Assembly (NCBI RefSeq): GCF_011682145.1
Contig: NZ_WHJH01000002.1
Span: forward strand, 62,001 to 126,000
DNA: 64,000 nt
Source of the DNA: Massilia mucilaginosa
GTDB lineage: Bacteria > Pseudomonadota > Gammaproteobacteria > Burkholderiales > Burkholderiaceae_D
Direction of reading: 5' to 3'
A program made the position numbers and the translations under genes. The notes below the pieces were generated by a model that worked only from the letters and a program-made list of their open reading frames with translations, had not been told where the DNA came from and did not search any database. The first letter of the stretch is position 1, and the number at the start of each line of letters is the position of its first letter. This document shows positions 29,626 through 41,905 of this stretch, one piece after another.

Positions 29626-32436
29626 TTACGCTGTCGGCAGCTTGGCCAGCTGCTCGCGCAGCTTCTCGATGGTGGCCGAGAACGCCACCAGGCGCTCTTT
29701 TTCCTGCGCAACAACCGCCTCGGGCGCGCGCGCCACGAAGCTTTCGTTACCCAGCTTGCCGTTCACCTTGGCGATTTCGCCTTCGATGCGCGCGATTTCC
29801 TTCGACATGCGCTCACGCTCGGCGGCGACATCGATCTCCACCTTCAGCATCAGCTTGGTCGCGCCCACCACCGCCACCGCCGCCGGCGATTCCGGCAAGG
29901 TGTCGACGATGTTCACTTCCGACAGCTTGCCCAGGGTCTGCACGTAAGCCGCATAGCTTTCCAGGCGCGCCCGGTCGGCGCTATCTGCCGCTTCGACGAT
30001 CAGCGGCACGCGCATCGACTCCGGCAGCTTCATTTCGCCGCGCAGGGTACGGGTGCCGTCGGTCAGCGCCTTGAGCTGGACCATCCACTCTTCCGCGCGC
30101 TCGTCGATGAGCGCCGGATTGGCTTCCGGGTACGGCTGCACCATGATCGAGTCGCCCGCCGGGTTGAGCGTTTTGCCGGCCAGCGGCGCGACGGTCTGCC
30201 ACAGCGTTTCGGTCACGAACGGAATGATCGGATGCGCCAGGCGCAGGATCACTTCCAGCACGCGCAGCAAGGTGTTGCGGGTAGCGCGCTGCTGGCCTTC
30301 GGTGCCGTGCTGGATCTGGACCTTGGCCATTTCGAGGTACCAGTCGCAGTAGTCGTACCACACGAACTTGTGGATGGCCGAGGCGATGTTATCGAAGCGG
30401 TAGTCGTCGAAGCCCTTGGCCACTTCCATCTCGGCGCGCTGCATGGTCGACAAAATCCAGCGGTCGCCCTGCGACAGGTCGGTATCGGCCGGCACGCCGC
30501 AATCCTTCTCCTGGGTGTTCATCAGCACGAAGCGGGTGGCGTTCCACAGCTTGTTGTTGAAGTTGCGGTAGCCCTCGGCGCGGCCCAGGTCGAAGTTGAT
30601 GTTGCGGCCCAGCGAAGCGTAGCTGGCCATGGTGAAGCGCACAGCATCGGTGCCGTAGGCTGCAATCCCCGCCGGGAATTCCTTGCGCGTGGCCTTGGCG
30701 ATCTTTTCGGCGTCGCGCGGGTTCATCAAGCCGGTGGTGCGCTTTTCGACCAGCGCTTCCACGTCGATACCGTCGATCAGGTCGATCGGGTCGAGCGTAT
30801 TGCCCTTCGACTTGGACATCTTCTGCCCGCTCGAATCGCGCACCAGGCCATGCACGTACACGGTCTCGAACGGCACCTTGCCGGTGAAGTGCGCGGTCAT
30901 CATGACCATGCGCGCCACCCAGAAGAAGATGATGTCGAAGCCCGTCACCAGCACCGACGACGGCAGGAAGGTCTTGAGGTCGACCGTCTCTTGCGGCCAG
31001 CCCATGGTGGAGAAGGGCACCAGCGCCGACGAGAACCAGGTATCGAGCACGTCGTCGTCGCGGCGCAGCGGCGCCGTCACGCCGGCCGCCAGCGCCTTGG
31101 CCTTGGCTTCTTCTTCGGTCTTGGCGACAAAGATATTGCCGGCATCGTCGTACCATGCCGGGATCTGGTGGCCCCACCACAGCTGGCGCGAAATGCACCA
31201 GTCCTGGATGTTGTTGAGCCACTGGTTGTAGGTGGTGTTCCAGTTCTCGGGTACGAACTTGATTTCGCCGCTGGCGACTTTGTCGAGCGCCACTTCGGCG
31301 ATCGATTTACCCGGGAAGAAAGTGCCTTCCGGCGCCGGCTTGGTCATCGCCACGAACCACTGGTCGGTCAGCATCGGCTCGATCACGACACCGGTGCGGT
31401 CGCCGCGCGGCACCATCAGCTTGTGCGGCTTGACTTCCTGCAGCAGGCCTTGCGCATCGAGGTCGGCCACGATTTTTTTGCGCGCGACAAAGCGGTCCAG
31501 GCCACGGTAGGCTTGCGGTGCTTCCTCGTTCATTTTGGCGTCGAGCGTCATCACGCAGATCATCGGCAGCTTGTGGCGCTGGCCGACGGCGTAGTCGTTC
31601 AGGTCGTGCGCAGGGGTGATCTTCACGCAGCCGGTGCCGAAGGCCTTGTCGACGTATTCGTCGGCGATGATCGGGATTTCGCGCTCGGTCAGCGGCAGCT
31701 TGAGCATCTTGCCGACCATCGCTTCGTAACGCTCGTCGGTCGGATCGACCGCCACGGCGACGTCGCCGAGCAGCGTTTCAGGACGCGTGGTGGCCACCGT
31801 CAGATGGCCGCTGCCGTCCACGAACGGATAGCGGATGTACCACATCGAGCCGTCTTCTTCTTCCGACACCACTTCCAGGTCGGATACGGCCGTGCCCAGC
31901 TTGGGGTCCCAGTTCACCAGGCGCTTGCCGCGGTAGATCAGGCCCTGCTCGAACAGGCGCACGAACACGTCGGTCACGACTTTCGAGCGCGGTTCGTCCA
32001 TGGTGAAGTATTCGCGCGCCCAGTCGGGCGAGGTGCCCATGCGGCGCATCTGGCCGGTGATGATGTTGCCCGACTTTTCTTTCCATTCCCAGACTTTGGC
32101 GACGAACTTCTCGCGGCCCAGGTCGTGGCGCGAGACTTTCTGCGCGTCGAGCTGGCGCTCCACCACGATCTGGGTGGCGATGCCGGCATGGTCGGTGCCC
32201 GGAACCCAGGCGGTGTTAAAGCCGCGCATGCGGTAGTAGCGGGTCAGGCCATCCATGATGGTCTGGTTGAACGCATGGCCCATGTGCAGGGTGCCGGTGA
32301 CGTTCGGCGGCGGCAGCTGGATGCAAAACGACGGCTTGTCGGCGTCGGTGGTCGCGGCGAAGTAGCCGCGTTTTTCCCACTCCGCGCGCCAGTAGCGTTC
32401 AATATCGGCGGGCTCGAAAGATTTGTCTAATTCCAT
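29626..32436 (-). CDS. valS: Valyl-tRNA synthetase
   Basis: A 936-residue class I synthetase. The HIGH motif is HMGH in [14 protein letters not shown] (near residue 52) and the KMSKS loop is [10 protein letters not shown] (near residue 535). Between them is the editing domain that removes threonine ([15 protein letters not shown], about residue 215). The anticodon-binding and C-terminal coiled-coil segments are present ([19 protein letters not shown] near residue 870). Length is normal. Single gene; the START-like gene upstream is 67 bp away. Confidence 0.98.
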   Translation of the reverse strand: MELDKSFEPADIERYWRAEWEKRGYFAATTDADKPSFCIQLPPPNVTGTLHMGHAFNQTIMDGLTRYYRMRGFNTAWVPGTDHAGIATQIVVERQLDAQKVSRHDLGREKFVAKVWEWKEKSGNIITGQMRRMGTSPDWAREYFTMDEPRSKVVTDVFVRLFEQGLIYRGKRLVNWDPKLGTAVSDLEVVSEEEDGSMWYIRYPFVDGSGHLTVATTRPETLLGDVAVAVDPTDERYEAMVGKMLKLPLTEREIPIIADEYVDKAFGTGCVKITPAHDLNDYAVGQRHKLPMICVMTLDAKMNEEAPQAYRGLDRFVARKKIVADLDAQGLLQEVKPHKLMVPRGDRTGVVIEPMLTDQWFVAMTKPAPEGTFFPGKSIAEVALDKVASGEIKFVPENWNTTYNQWLNNIQDWCISRQLWWGHQIPAWYDDAGNIFVAKTEEEAKAKALAAGVTAPLRRDDDVLDTWFSSALVPFSTMGWPQETVDLKTFLPSSVLVTGFDIIFFWVARMVMMTAHFTGKVPFETVYVHGLVRDSSGQKMSKSKGNTLDPIDLIDGIDVEALVEKRTTGLMNPRDAEKIAKATRKEFPAGIAAYGTDAVRFTMASYASLGRNINFDLGRAEGYRNFNNKLWNATRFVLMNTQEKDCGVPADTDLSQGDRWILSTMQRAEMEVAKGFDDYRFDNIASAIHKFVWYDYCDWYLEMAKVQIQHGTEGQQRATRNTLLRVLEVILRLAHPIIPFVTETLWQTVAPLAGKTLNPAGDSIMVQPYPEANPALIDERAEEWMVQLKALTDGTRTLRGEMKLPESMRVPLIVEAADSADRARLESYAAYVQTLGKLSEVNIVDTLPESPAAVAVVGATKLMLKVEIDVAAERERMSKEIARIEGEIAKVNGKLGNESFVARAPEAVVAQEKERLVAFSATIEKLREQLAKLPTA

Positions 32437-32503
32437 GGTTTGTCGTGTATTTTTGCGAAAACGTTCATTATAGAGGAGGACGGGGCGCAGCCGGGATGGG
32501 CAG

Positions 32504-33103
32504 CTATTGGGCGGCGGCGCGCTGGCGCAGCGCTTCCAGTGTCTTGGGCATGCTTCCGCGGCTCATGCTGTCGACGATCCAGCCCAATCCCACCGGCACC
32601 GGCCCCGGATCGGTGTAGACCATGTACTTGACCACGGTCTTGTTCTTGTCAGGCGCGTGCGGCGCCAGCAGCCAGTAGCCGGTGGTGTCGGCAATCGCTT
32701 CCTCTTCCTTCACGCCCGGCCAGGGCAGCATTTTCCAGCTCAGCTGGCACTGCGCGGCCGACACCTTCGGCTCCATGCGCAGGCGGTATTTTTTCACCTT
32801 CCCGAGCGGCAGCTTGAGCGTCATGTCGACCTGCGCCGCGTCGTCCTTGCGCACCACCGCCACCTTGTCCACGTTCGGCATGAACGACGGGTAGGCGGCG
32901 TAATCCTGGATCATCGCGCACAGTTTGGGCACCGGGGCGTTGATGATGGTGGCGGCCATGAAGGCCTTGCCGGGCTGTCCGGCCTTGCTGACGTCGGCCA
33001 GGGCGACGCCGGTTTCGGTGAGTTTGGCGGTGTCGATGCCGGTGTCGGCCAACGCGCCGGCGCAGGTGCTGAACAGGGTTGCGGCGAATAAGTGTTTGGT
33101 CAT
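32504..33103 (-). CDS. START/SRPBCC-like secreted protein
   Basis: A 199-residue protein. The signal peptide is [19 protein letters not shown]. The mature part looks like a START/polyketide-cyclase fold: [31 protein letters not shown] near residues 48-78 and the C-terminal helix [28 protein letters not shown]. Such proteins bind hydrophobic ligands in a helix-grip pocket; the ligand is unknown. The start at 33103 is preferred, since the frame further upstream overlaps the neighbour. Confidence 0.75.
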   Translation of the reverse strand: MTKHLFAATLFSTCAGALADTGIDTAKLTETGVALADVSKAGQPGKAFMAATIINAPVPKLCAMIQDYAAYPSFMPNVDKVAVVRKDDAAQVDMTLKLPLGKVKKYRLRMEPKVSAAQCQLSWKMLPWPGVKEEEAIADTTGYWLLAPHAPDKNKTVVKYMVYTDPGPVPVGLGWIVDSMSRGSMPKTLEALRQRAAAQ

Positions 33104-33122
33104 CGTGCTTTTTTCAATGTCA

Positions 33123-34265
33123 TCAATTGGAGGGCGTGCGGAGCGGCGTGCCCAGTACATGGCCGAGCACCTCGCCGGCGGCATGCGCGCGGCCCAGGGT
33201 ACGTGCGCGCGCGCTCATGGCCGCCAGTTGGCCGGGATGCGCCAGCAGGTGCGCGATGCGGTATTCCAGGGTCGGGCCGTCGACCGCCTTGAGCGCGACG
33301 CCCTGTTCGAGCAGGTAATCGGCGTTGCGCTCTTCCTGCCCCGGAATCGGCGAATTGACGATCATCGGCAGGCCCATGGCCAGGCATTCCGAACTTGTCA
33401 GCCCGCCCGGCTTGGTGATGACCAGGTCCGCGCACGCCATCAGGCGTTCCACCTTGTCGGTAAATCCCTGCGCCAGCAAGCGTCCCGGAAAGCGCGCTTC
33501 CAAAAGCTTGAGCGCGGCCAGCGCCTTGGCGTTCTTGCCGGCCAAAACGATCAGCTGGAAGCTGCCCTCCAGGGCCAGCAGGCGTTCGGCCACCGTCTCC
33601 AGGCTGCCCAGGCCGGCACCGCCGCCCATCAGCAGGAAGGTGGTGCTTGTCGGATCGAGTCCGAACTCGCGCGCGCAGGCGGCGCGTTCTAACGTCTGGC
33701 CGAAGGCCGGCATGATCGGAATGCCGGTCACGTGGATGCGTTCGGGCGCAATGCCGCAGCGCCGCATGCGGTAGGCGACTTCTTCGTTGCCGGCGAAGTA
33801 GCCGGCCATGTTCTCGTGCACCCACATGCGGTGCAGGTCGAAGTCGGTCACCTGCACCCACACCGGGGTGGTGAAGCCGCGCTTGCGGATCGCGCGCGCC
33901 AGGATTTCGGCCGGCAGGAAGTGGGTGCAGACGATGGCGTCCGGCTGCGCCTCGTCGATGGCGCTCATCAGCGCGCGCGTATTGAGGCGTTCGAGGCCGC
34001 GCCGCAGCTGCTGCATGGTGCTGTCCGGGCGGGCGTCGTTGCTGGCCTGGTACAGGTAGCCCCACAGCGCCGGCGCCTTGTTCACCAGCTTGAGGTAAAA
34101 CTCGGTGTACATCTTGCGAAAGGCGGAAGGGACGTAGTCCATCACGTCCAGGTGGGTCGCTTCGACGTCGCCCGGCGCCGCGTTGGCGGCGGCGCGAATC
34201 GCCTCGGCCGCGCGCATATGGCCGGCGCCGGCGGAAACGCTTAACAGCAAAATCTTTTTGGTCAT
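33123..34265 (-). CDS. MGDG synthase-type glycosyltransferase
   Basis: A 380-residue GT-B glycosyltransferase. The N-terminal acceptor domain of the MGDG_synth family is visible (ILLLSVSAGAGHMRAAEAI, then FYLKLVNKAPALWGYLY). The donor-binding C-terminal half has FLLMGGGAGLGSLE, VITKPGGLTSSECLAMGLP and PIPGQEERNADYL. Relatives add hexose to diacylglycerol or GlcNAc to lipid II, so a glycolipid or envelope product is likely. The start at 34265 follows AGG; the frame continues upstream into the inverted-repeat element, which is not real coding sequence. Confidence 0.85.
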   Translation of the reverse strand: MTKKILLLSVSAGAGHMRAAEAIRAAANAAPGDVEATHLDVMDYVPSAFRKMYTEFYLKLVNKAPALWGYLYQASNDARPDSTMQQLRRGLERLNTRALMSAIDEAQPDAIVCTHFLPAEILARAIRKRGFTTPVWVQVTDFDLHRMWVHENMAGYFAGNEEVAYRMRRCGIAPERIHVTGIPIMPAFGQTLERAACAREFGLDPTSTTFLLMGGGAGLGSLETVAERLLALEGSFQLIVLAGKNAKALAALKLLEARFPGRLLAQGFTDKVERLMACADLVITKPGGLTSSECLAMGLPMIVNSPIPGQEERNADYLLEQGVALKAVDGPTLEYRIAHLLAHPGQLAAMSARARTLGRAHAAGEVLGHVLGTPLRTPSN

Positions 34266-34312
34266 ACGTGCCTGAGATGGGAAGGGGCGCGGCGCGCCCC
34301 GGATAAACAAGC

Positions 34313-34433
34313 GGGGGCCTCGAAAAACCGTAGCGAGCGGTGTCAGTTTCGTACGAGAAGCGCAACCGTACGAAGGTACGGTGAGCATCGCAGTGCGAAA
34401 ATGACGCCGCGCAGTAGGTTTTTCGAGGTCCCC
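34313..34433. repeat. 121-bp element with long terminal inverted repeats
   Basis: GGGGGCCTCGAAAAACC (34313-34329) is matched by GGTTTTTCGAGGTCCCC (34417-34433), with one difference. A second dyad, CCGTAC-gaag-GTACGG (34366-34381), is at the centre. It is non-coding and folds into one long hairpin on either strand. It resembles a miniature mobile or REP-like element placed between two minus-strand genes, where it may terminate or process the protease transcript. Confidence 0.75.
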
Positions 34434-34476
34434 AAAAGTTTATCAGCGTACCATCTCTGCACGGTCCTGCGTCAGA

Positions 34477-36042
34477 TCAGCTTCCGCAACCCAGTAACTT
34501 GATGCGGTCGTAGGCGGCTTTTGCCTGCACCAGGCCAAAACCGAACTTGGTGTCGCGTCCCGCCGTGCCCAGGTCGAGCGCGCTCCTGCCGAGCGAGTTG
34601 CGGATTTGCGTTCCGCTGCAGGTCGGGAAGTAGCTCCACACCAGCGCCGCCACCGCCGACACGTGCGGCGTCGCCATCGAGGTGCCGTCGAAGTAGGCGT
34701 AGCTGGCCGGCGTGACCGCCACCGTGGCGCTCTGGCCCAACTGTGTTTTCAGCTGCGCGCCCTGGGTGCTTGATGCCGATACCGACGGAATCAAGGTGGC
34801 CGTGCCGACCGTGCCGCTAAACGCACCGGCGACATTGTTGTACACCACCGCGCCCACGCCGCCGCTGTTCTGGCAGTTGGCAACCTTGGTGGCGAAATCG
34901 ATGCTGCCGCGCGCGATCAGGCACACCTTGCCCGAGACGGCGGCATTGGTCTTGTCGCCCAGGCCGAAGTCGGCCAGCGGCGCGGTGGCAGTCCTGACCG
35001 GGGAACCGTCCATGGAGCCCGGCGCGTACACGGTGGCGCCCACCGTCAGGGCCGGCGTCCTGCCGCTGTTCATCGGCACGGTCGAGAGCACGCCCACGCC
35101 GGGAGCGGCGATTTCGACCTTGCTGTTGTACTGCGAGAAGCTGGCCCAGGCCTTGTTCTCGTCCAGCGCGCCGACCATCATCACGCTGGCGTAGCCGGCC
35201 GGGTACGACACCACCGTGTTGCCATCGTTGCCGGCGGCGGCGATGCTCAAGACACCTTTGGCGGCCAGCGCGTCGAAAGCGCGCTGCTCGGTCTTGCTGG
35301 CGCGCGCGCCGCCGAGCGACATGCTGATCACGTTCGCGCCGGCGCCGCCGCACTTGTTGGCGGCCGTCGCCAGGGTCGAGGAATAGGCCCAGCCAGCGGC
35401 GCCGAACACCTTCACGATGTGCAGTTTCAAGAGGCGGTTGGCGGTCACGCCGACCACGCCGGTGCCGCTGTTGTTGATCGCCGCAATGGTGCCCGCGACG
35501 TGCGTGCCGTGGTGGTTTTCGTCGGTGTACCAGTTGCCGGTACCGGCGTCGTACTCGCCGGCGACGCTGTTGGCGCCCAGGTCTTCATGCGCGCGCTCGT
35601 AGCCGGAATCGATGATGCACACCTTGCGGTTGGCGGCATTCGCATCCGGCAGCAGGTCGGCCTGCACCATCTTGATCCCGTACGGGACCAGCTGGCCGGT
35701 GGCGTACGGCGTGCCGGTCGACGCCGAGGTCAGGGCGAAGGCCTTGCGCACCACGTCTTCCTCGATGTATTCCACGTTCGGATTGCGCAGCAAACCTTGC
35801 AGGGCCTGGGCCGGCACCTCGATCGCCATCGCATTCATGCCGTGGATCTCGTGCTTGACCGCGCCGTGCGCGCCGGATACCGCCGCCTTGACGATGGCCG
35901 CCTTGCCGGGTTTGAAGGCCACGATCACGCGCGTGGTATCCGCCGCCGCCGAGGCATGCGTGACGACGCCGATGGCAACAGCGGCCAATAACAGTTTGAC
36001 CGCGCTGGCGATTGGGGACATTTCAGGCTCGGTGTGCATCAT
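34477..36042 (-). CDS. Subtilisin-like S8 serine protease with PA domain
   Basis: A 521-residue secreted protease. A signal segment at about residues 14-33 is followed by an I9-type propeptide (RVIVAFKPGK ... NVEYIEEDVV, to about residue 100). The catalytic triad is Asp145 (CIIDSGYER), His178 (HHGTHVAGT) and Ser455 (DGTSMATPH). The oxyanion Asn is in AAGNDGNT. A protease-associated domain (about residues 355-445, SGKVCLIARGSIDF and GAVVYNN) is inserted before the serine. The ATG at 36042 has GGAG 7 bp upstream; an internal ATG at 36021 could also serve. It probably degrades external protein. Confidence 0.93.
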   Translation of the reverse strand: MMHTEPEMSPIASAVKLLLAAVAIGVVTHASAAADTTRVIVAFKPGKAAIVKAAVSGAHGAVKHEIHGMNAMAIEVPAQALQGLLRNPNVEYIEEDVVRKAFALTSASTGTPYATGQLVPYGIKMVQADLLPDANAANRKVCIIDSGYERAHEDLGANSVAGEYDAGTGNWYTDENHHGTHVAGTIAAINNSGTGVVGVTANRLLKLHIVKVFGAAGWAYSSTLATAANKCGGAGANVISMSLGGARASKTEQRAFDALAAKGVLSIAAAGNDGNTVVSYPAGYASVMMVGALDENKAWASFSQYNSKVEIAAPGVGVLSTVPMNSGRTPALTVGATVYAPGSMDGSPVRTATAPLADFGLGDKTNAAVSGKVCLIARGSIDFATKVANCQNSGGVGAVVYNNVAGAFSGTVGTATLIPSVSASSTQGAQLKTQLGQSATVAVTPASYAYFDGTSMATPHVSAVAALVWSYFPTCSGTQIRNSLGRSALDLGTAGRDTKFGFGLVQAKAAYDRIKLLGCGS

Positions 36043-36347
36043 GGCAGTTCTCCGGAAGGATCGTTTCAAGGTTGCCGCAGGCATTGCAGAACGACTCGCC
36101 CTGCGGACCAGAAATCCAGTGTATTGGGGAACGACTGGAGGAATCAACCGAGATACTTGTACTCTTGAGATAAACGTTGTTTTCTCTGGGAAACTACAAT
36201 TTTCGCCGTGCGCTCACTGCGGCATGTGAGAATTGGTGATATTGTTTTGCGCTTCCCATTGCAACAGTCTGGCCGCAACGGCAATCATGGCAGGCAAGCC
36301 ACGCCCTGGCGTGCCGAAAAAGCCATGTTGTCGGGCCTATCAGGGGG

Positions 36348-36353
36348 TATAAT
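36348..36353 (+). promoter_or_regulatory. Probable -10 of the thiamine operon
   Basis: A perfect TATAAT, about 26 bp before the riboswitch begins. TTGTCG lies at 36328-36333 but with a short 14-bp spacer, so the -35 is uncertain. The 506-bp gap 36043-36548 contains this promoter, the riboswitch and nothing else recognised. Confidence 0.5.
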
Positions 36354-36378
36354 TGCGCTCGCTGCCGCAAGGCGGCAC

Positions 36379-38474
<2,096 letters not shown>

Positions 38475-38476
38475 CC

Positions 38477-38689
38477 GTGATCGAGATCGAGATCGAAGTC
38501 AACGGCGAGGCGCGGCGCGTGGCGCCGGGCGCCTCCCTGCTCGACCTGGTCGAGGAACTTGGCCTGCCGCCCGGGCAGGCCATGGCGCTGGCGGTCAACC
38601 GCCAGGTGGTGCCGCGCCAGCAATGGCCGCAACGCGCCGTGCTGGCGCAAGACAAAATCGAGATCGTGCGCGCCATCGGCGGCGGCTGA
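38477..38689 (+). CDS. thiS: Sulfur carrier protein ThiS
   Basis: A 70-residue ubiquitin-like sulfur carrier. It ends in IGGG with the C-terminal Gly-Gly that is thiocarboxylated to donate sulfur for the thiazole ring. The GTG at 38477 is chosen because AAGG (38466-38469) is well spaced; a GTG at 38471 overlapping the thiC stop is an alternative. It sits between thiC and its partner thiG. Confidence 0.93.
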   Translation: MIEIEIEVNGEARRVAPGASLLDLVEELGLPPGQAMALAVNRQVVPRQQWPQRAVLAQDKIEIVRAIGGG

Positions 38690-38704
38690 CAAAAGGAATC
38701 CACA

Positions 38705-39502
38705 ATGAACATGAACGAGAACAAGCAGGACCTGCTGACCATCGCAGGCAAGACCTACAATTCGCGCCTGCTGGTCGGCAGCGGCAAGTACCGCGACCTG
38801 GCGCAAACCCGCGAGGCGACCGATGCCGCGCAGGCCGAAATCATTACCGTGGCGATCCGCCGCGTGAACATCGGCCAGGACCGCAACGCGCCCAATCTGC
38901 TGGACGTGCTGCCGCCCGACCAGTACACCATCCTGCCCAACACGGCCGGCTGCTACAACGCCAGGGATGCGGTCTACACCTTGCAGATGGCGCGCGAGCT
39001 GCTGGGCGGGCGCAATCTGGTCAAGCTCGAAGTGCTGGGCGACGAAAAAACCCTGTTCCCGCACATGCCCGAAACCCTGGTCGCGGCCGAAGCGCTGGTC
39101 AAGGACGGCTTCGACGTCATGGTCTACTGCAGCGACGATCCGATCCAGGCGCGCCTGCTCGAAGAAATCGGCTGCGTGGCGGTGATGCCGCTCGCGTCCC
39201 TGATCGGCTCGGGCATGGGCATCCTCAACCCCTGGAACCTGCAGCTGATCATCGAGCAGGCCAAGGTGCCGGTGCTGGTCGACGCCGGCGTGGGCACCGC
39301 GTCGGACGCGGCGATTGCCATGGAACTCGGTTGCGACGGCGTGTTGATGAACAGCGCCATTGCCGGCGCGCGCGATCCGGTGCGCATGGCCGGCGCCATG
39401 CGCCTGGCGGTGCGGGCCGGGCGTGAAGCCTTTTTGGCCGGGCGCATGCCCAAGCGCTTCGCCGCCGTGCCGTCGTCGCCCGTGACCGGCAAAGTCGCGT
39501 GA
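38705..39502 (+). CDS. thiG: Thiazole synthase ThiG
   Basis: A 265-residue TIM-barrel enzyme that builds the thiazole phosphate from deoxyxylulose phosphate, dehydroglycine and ThiS thiocarboxylate. The Schiff-base lysine region ([14 protein letters not shown]) and phosphate-binding [28 protein letters not shown] are clear. Start at 38705 follows AAAGGAA. Its last four bases overlap thiD. Confidence 0.97.
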   Translation: MNMNENKQDLLTIAGKTYNSRLLVGSGKYRDLAQTREATDAAQAEIITVAIRRVNIGQDRNAPNLLDVLPPDQYTILPNTAGCYNARDAVYTLQMARELLGGRNLVKLEVLGDEKTLFPHMPETLVAAEALVKDGFDVMVYCSDDPIQARLLEEIGCVAVMPLASLIGSGMGILNPWNLQLIIEQAKVPVLVDAGVGTASDAAIAMELGCDGVLMNSAIAGARDPVRMAGAMRLAVRAGREAFLAGRMPKRFAAVPSSPVTGKVA

Positions 39503-40257
39503 CAGGGGCAAGCGCATCCATGCCGCTGGTGCTGGTGTTCGCCGGTCTCGATCCGTCGGGCGGCGCCGGCATCGCGGCCGACCTGAGCGCGATCGCGGCG
39601 CAGGGTGCGCACGCGCTGCCAGTGGTCACCGCGCTGACGGTGCAGGACCATAACCGGGTGTACGAGGTCGTACCGGTCGACCCCGGCCTGCTGGCGCGCC
39701 AGGCGCAGGCGCTGATCGACAGCGTGCAGATTGGCGCCGTCAAACTCGGCATCCCCGGCAACCGCGCCAACGCCGAAGCGATCGCCGCGCTGGTCAATCA
39801 GCTGCGCCGGCGCGATCCCGCCTTGCAGGTGGTGCTCGACCCGGTGCTGGCCAGCGGCCATGGCGATCTGCTTTCGCGCGGCGACGCGCTGGCGGCCCTT
39901 GCGCCTTTGCTGGCCGTGGCCACCCTGGTGGTGCCGAACCTGCGCGAAGCGGCCGCCCTCGGCCCGCTCGCGTGCCCGCACGTGCTGGTCACCGGCGGCC
40001 ATGGCGACGGGCCGGAGGTGGTCAACCGCTGGCGCGCTGGGGATCACCAACAGGAGTGGCGCTGGCCGCGCCTGCCCGGCGAGTTCCACGGCAGCGGCTG
40101 CACCCTGGCCGCGGCGATTGCCGCCCGTCTCGCGCTGGGCGAATCGATGCAGGACGCCCTCGAACGCGGCCAGTCCTATACCCATCAAAGCCTGGCCCAA
40201 TCGTTCCCGATCGGCGCCGGGCAGCGCATTCCACAGCGCTTACCTTCCTTACTATGA
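39499..40257 (+). CDS. thiD: Hydroxymethylpyrimidine (phosphate) kinase ThiD
   Basis: A 252-residue ribokinase-fold enzyme phosphorylating HMP or HMP-P. Features are [16 protein letters not shown] at the N-terminus, [21 protein letters not shown], and the catalytic anion-hole motif [14 protein letters not shown] near residue 200. The start is GTG at 39499, overlapping the thiG stop; an ATG at 39520 is also possible. Its stop overlaps the ATG of thiE. Confidence 0.93.
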   Translation: MTGASASMPLVLVFAGLDPSGGAGIAADLSAIAAQGAHALPVVTALTVQDHNRVYEVVPVDPGLLARQAQALIDSVQIGAVKLGIPGNRANAEAIAALVNQLRRRDPALQVVLDPVLASGHGDLLSRGDALAALAPLLAVATLVVPNLREAAALGPLACPHVLVTGGHGDGPEVVNRWRAGDHQQEWRWPRLPGEFHGSGCTLAAAIAARLALGESMQDALERGQSYTHQSLAQSFPIGAGQRIPQRLPSLL

Positions 40258-40925
40258 CACTGAAAGCGACACTCCCCATGCGCGGACTTTACCTGGTCAC
40301 CCCCAACTGGGACGATACCGAAAGACTGCTCGACTGCACCCGCGCCGCCCTCGATGGCGGGGTGGCGCTGGTCCAGTACCGCCACAAGGACGCCAGCCCG
40401 GATCTGCGCCGGCGCCAGGGCGCGGCGCTGCTGGCCCTGTGCCGCCGCTACGGCCGGCCGCTGGTGATCAACGACCATCTTGAGCTGTGCCTGACGCTCG
40501 GCGCCGACGGCGTGCACGTGGGCGGCACGGACGCCAGCGTGGCGAAGGTGCGCGCCGTGCTGGGGCCGAACAAGATCGTCGGCGCCTCCTGCTACGGCGA
40601 CCTGGCCCTGGCGCGCGCGGCCGAACGCGATGGCGCCACCTACGCCGCCTTCGGCGGCTTCTATCCGTCCCCGGTCAAGCGCTACAGCTTCACCACCGAG
40701 CCCGATATCTTGCTGGAGGCGCGCAGCCAGCTCGCGCTGCCGCTGGTGGTCATCGGCGGCATGACGCCCGAGAACGCGGCGCCGCTGGTCGATCGCGGCG
40801 CCGACATGGTCGCGGCGATCACCTCGGTGTATGCCAGCCTTGATCCCACGGCCAGCGCGCGCGCGTTCGATGCCTTGTTCGGCGCGCAGCGGAAAGCGTG
40901 CGCGAACGTGACCGGGGCCGTATAA
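40254..40925 (+). CDS. thiE: Thiamine-phosphate synthase ThiE
   Basis: A 223-residue TIM-barrel enzyme that joins HMP pyrophosphate and thiazole phosphate. Typical blocks are LYLVTPNWDD, LVQYRHKDAS, VINDHLELCLTLGADGVHVGG, VGASCYGDLALARAAERDGATYAAFGGFYPS and VVIGGMTPENA. Overlap with thiD (ATGA) marks the end of the thiC-S-G-D-E operon. The gene order lets one riboswitch control both the pyrimidine and thiazole branches and their joining. Confidence 0.96.
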   Translation: MTLKATLPMRGLYLVTPNWDDTERLLDCTRAALDGGVALVQYRHKDASPDLRRRQGAALLALCRRYGRPLVINDHLELCLTLGADGVHVGGTDASVAKVRAVLGPNKIVGASCYGDLALARAAERDGATYAAFGGFYPSPVKRYSFTTEPDILLEARSQLALPLVVIGGMTPENAAPLVDRGADMVAAITSVYASLDPTASARAFDALFGAQRKACANVTGAV

Positions 40926-40961
40926 TCTTTTTACACTTCTTCCCAGCGTAAAAGGACTGCC

Positions 40962-41597
40962 GTGCCAAATTCCGCCCCTGTCGCGAAACGTCGCATCCTC
41001 ATCGTCGACGACGACCCGCTGCTCCTGCAGTTTCTCAATGAAGTCATCGGCCACGCCGGTTACGACACCGTGACCGCATCGTCCGGCGAAGAAGCGCTGC
41101 AGCAGATCGCCGCCGGCGAGCCCGACATGGCCCTGCTCGACATCACCATGCCCGGCATGAGCGGGCTGGAACTGGCGCACCACCTCAAGACCCACACCAC
41201 GGTGCCGTTCATGTTCCTGTCGGCCATCGGCGACAGCGAATCGACCAGGCAGGCCGCCGCCTATGGCGCGCTGGGCTACCTGGTCAAGCCGGTCGACGCC
41301 GAGCGCCTGATGCCGGCCTTCGAAGCCGGTCTGGCGCGCGCCGACGATATCCGCGAGCTGCGCCGCACCGAATTGAACCTGAACGCGGCGCTGGCCGCCG
41401 GGCGCGAGACCAGCCTGGCCGTGGGCCTGCTGATGGGCAAGTTCCAGACCGACCGCAACACCGCCTTCGAAGTGCTGCGCGACCATGCGCGTTCAAGCCG
41501 GCGCAAGATCAACGAAGTGGCCGACCAGCTGCTTGCCGCTGAAGAAACATTGAACAGTTTGCACTCCGGATTTGCCAATCGTCTCAAGGCCAAGTGA
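40962..41597 (+). CDS. Response regulator with ANTAR RNA-binding output
   Basis: A 211-residue protein. The receiver domain (residues about 10-125) keeps the acidic pocket VDDDP, the phospho-acceptor in MALLDITMPGMSG (Asp59-60 region), the Ser in FLSAIGD and Lys in LVKPVD. The C-terminus (about residues 145-205) has the ANTAR pattern AVGLLMGKFQTDRNTAFEVLRDHARSS. ANTAR proteins bind paired hairpins in nascent RNA to prevent termination (AmiR, NasT, EutV). The start is GTG at 40962. The gene lies 36 bp after thiE; no kinase is nearby. Its RNA targets are unknown. Confidence 0.88.
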   Translation: MPNSAPVAKRRILIVDDDPLLLQFLNEVIGHAGYDTVTASSGEEALQQIAAGEPDMALLDITMPGMSGLELAHHLKTHTTVPFMFLSAIGDSESTRQAAAYGALGYLVKPVDAERLMPAFEAGLARADDIRELRRTELNLNAALAAGRETSLAVGLLMGKFQTDRNTAFEVLRDHARSSRRKINEVADQLLAAEETLNSLHSGFANRLKAK

Positions 41598-41665
41598 TTG
41601 CGCATGAAGGCGTTGCGCATTGCGGACGCTTTCCAATAAAAATTTCTCGTGAACTGTTCCCGTAG

Positions 41666-41684
41666 AGCAAATATTTGCTACACT
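41666..41684 (+). promoter_or_regulatory. Palindrome overlapping a probable promoter
   Basis: The perfect 14-bp palindrome AGCAAATATTTGCT spans 41666-41679. It merges into TACACT (41679-41684), a plausible -10 for the receiver-domain genes that follow about 220 bp downstream. The rest of the 308-bp gap 41598-41905 shows nothing else recognisable. It looks like an operator within a promoter. Confidence 0.45.
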
Positions 41685-41905
41685 AAACGCGTGAATTGCA
41701 GTTTGTTCACACAGTTTCTTGCGTGATTGAGCCCTGACCCGCTCGCGTCCGCCCCTTTTTCAGCGCCGCCTTTCCCCTGCGGCCGATAGATGTTTTCGGC
41801 CCAGCTCCGCCGATTGTTCCCCTGATGTCGTTGCGCCTTTGCCCTGTGCGTTGTTGCGCCGCCACGTCCGGATATCGATCGAACCGGTTCAGAAAGGATG
41901 TCGCC

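Noticed and set aside
30232-32430. A 732-codon open frame opposite valS
   Set aside because: It is the complement of conserved ValRS motifs, and its composition is His/Arg/Gln/Ala-biased.
40925-40965. ANTAR regulator as fifth step of thiamine operon control
   Set aside because: The 36-bp gap allows read-through, but the gene has its own GTG start and no known ANTAR link to thiamine; the riboswitch already explains regulation.
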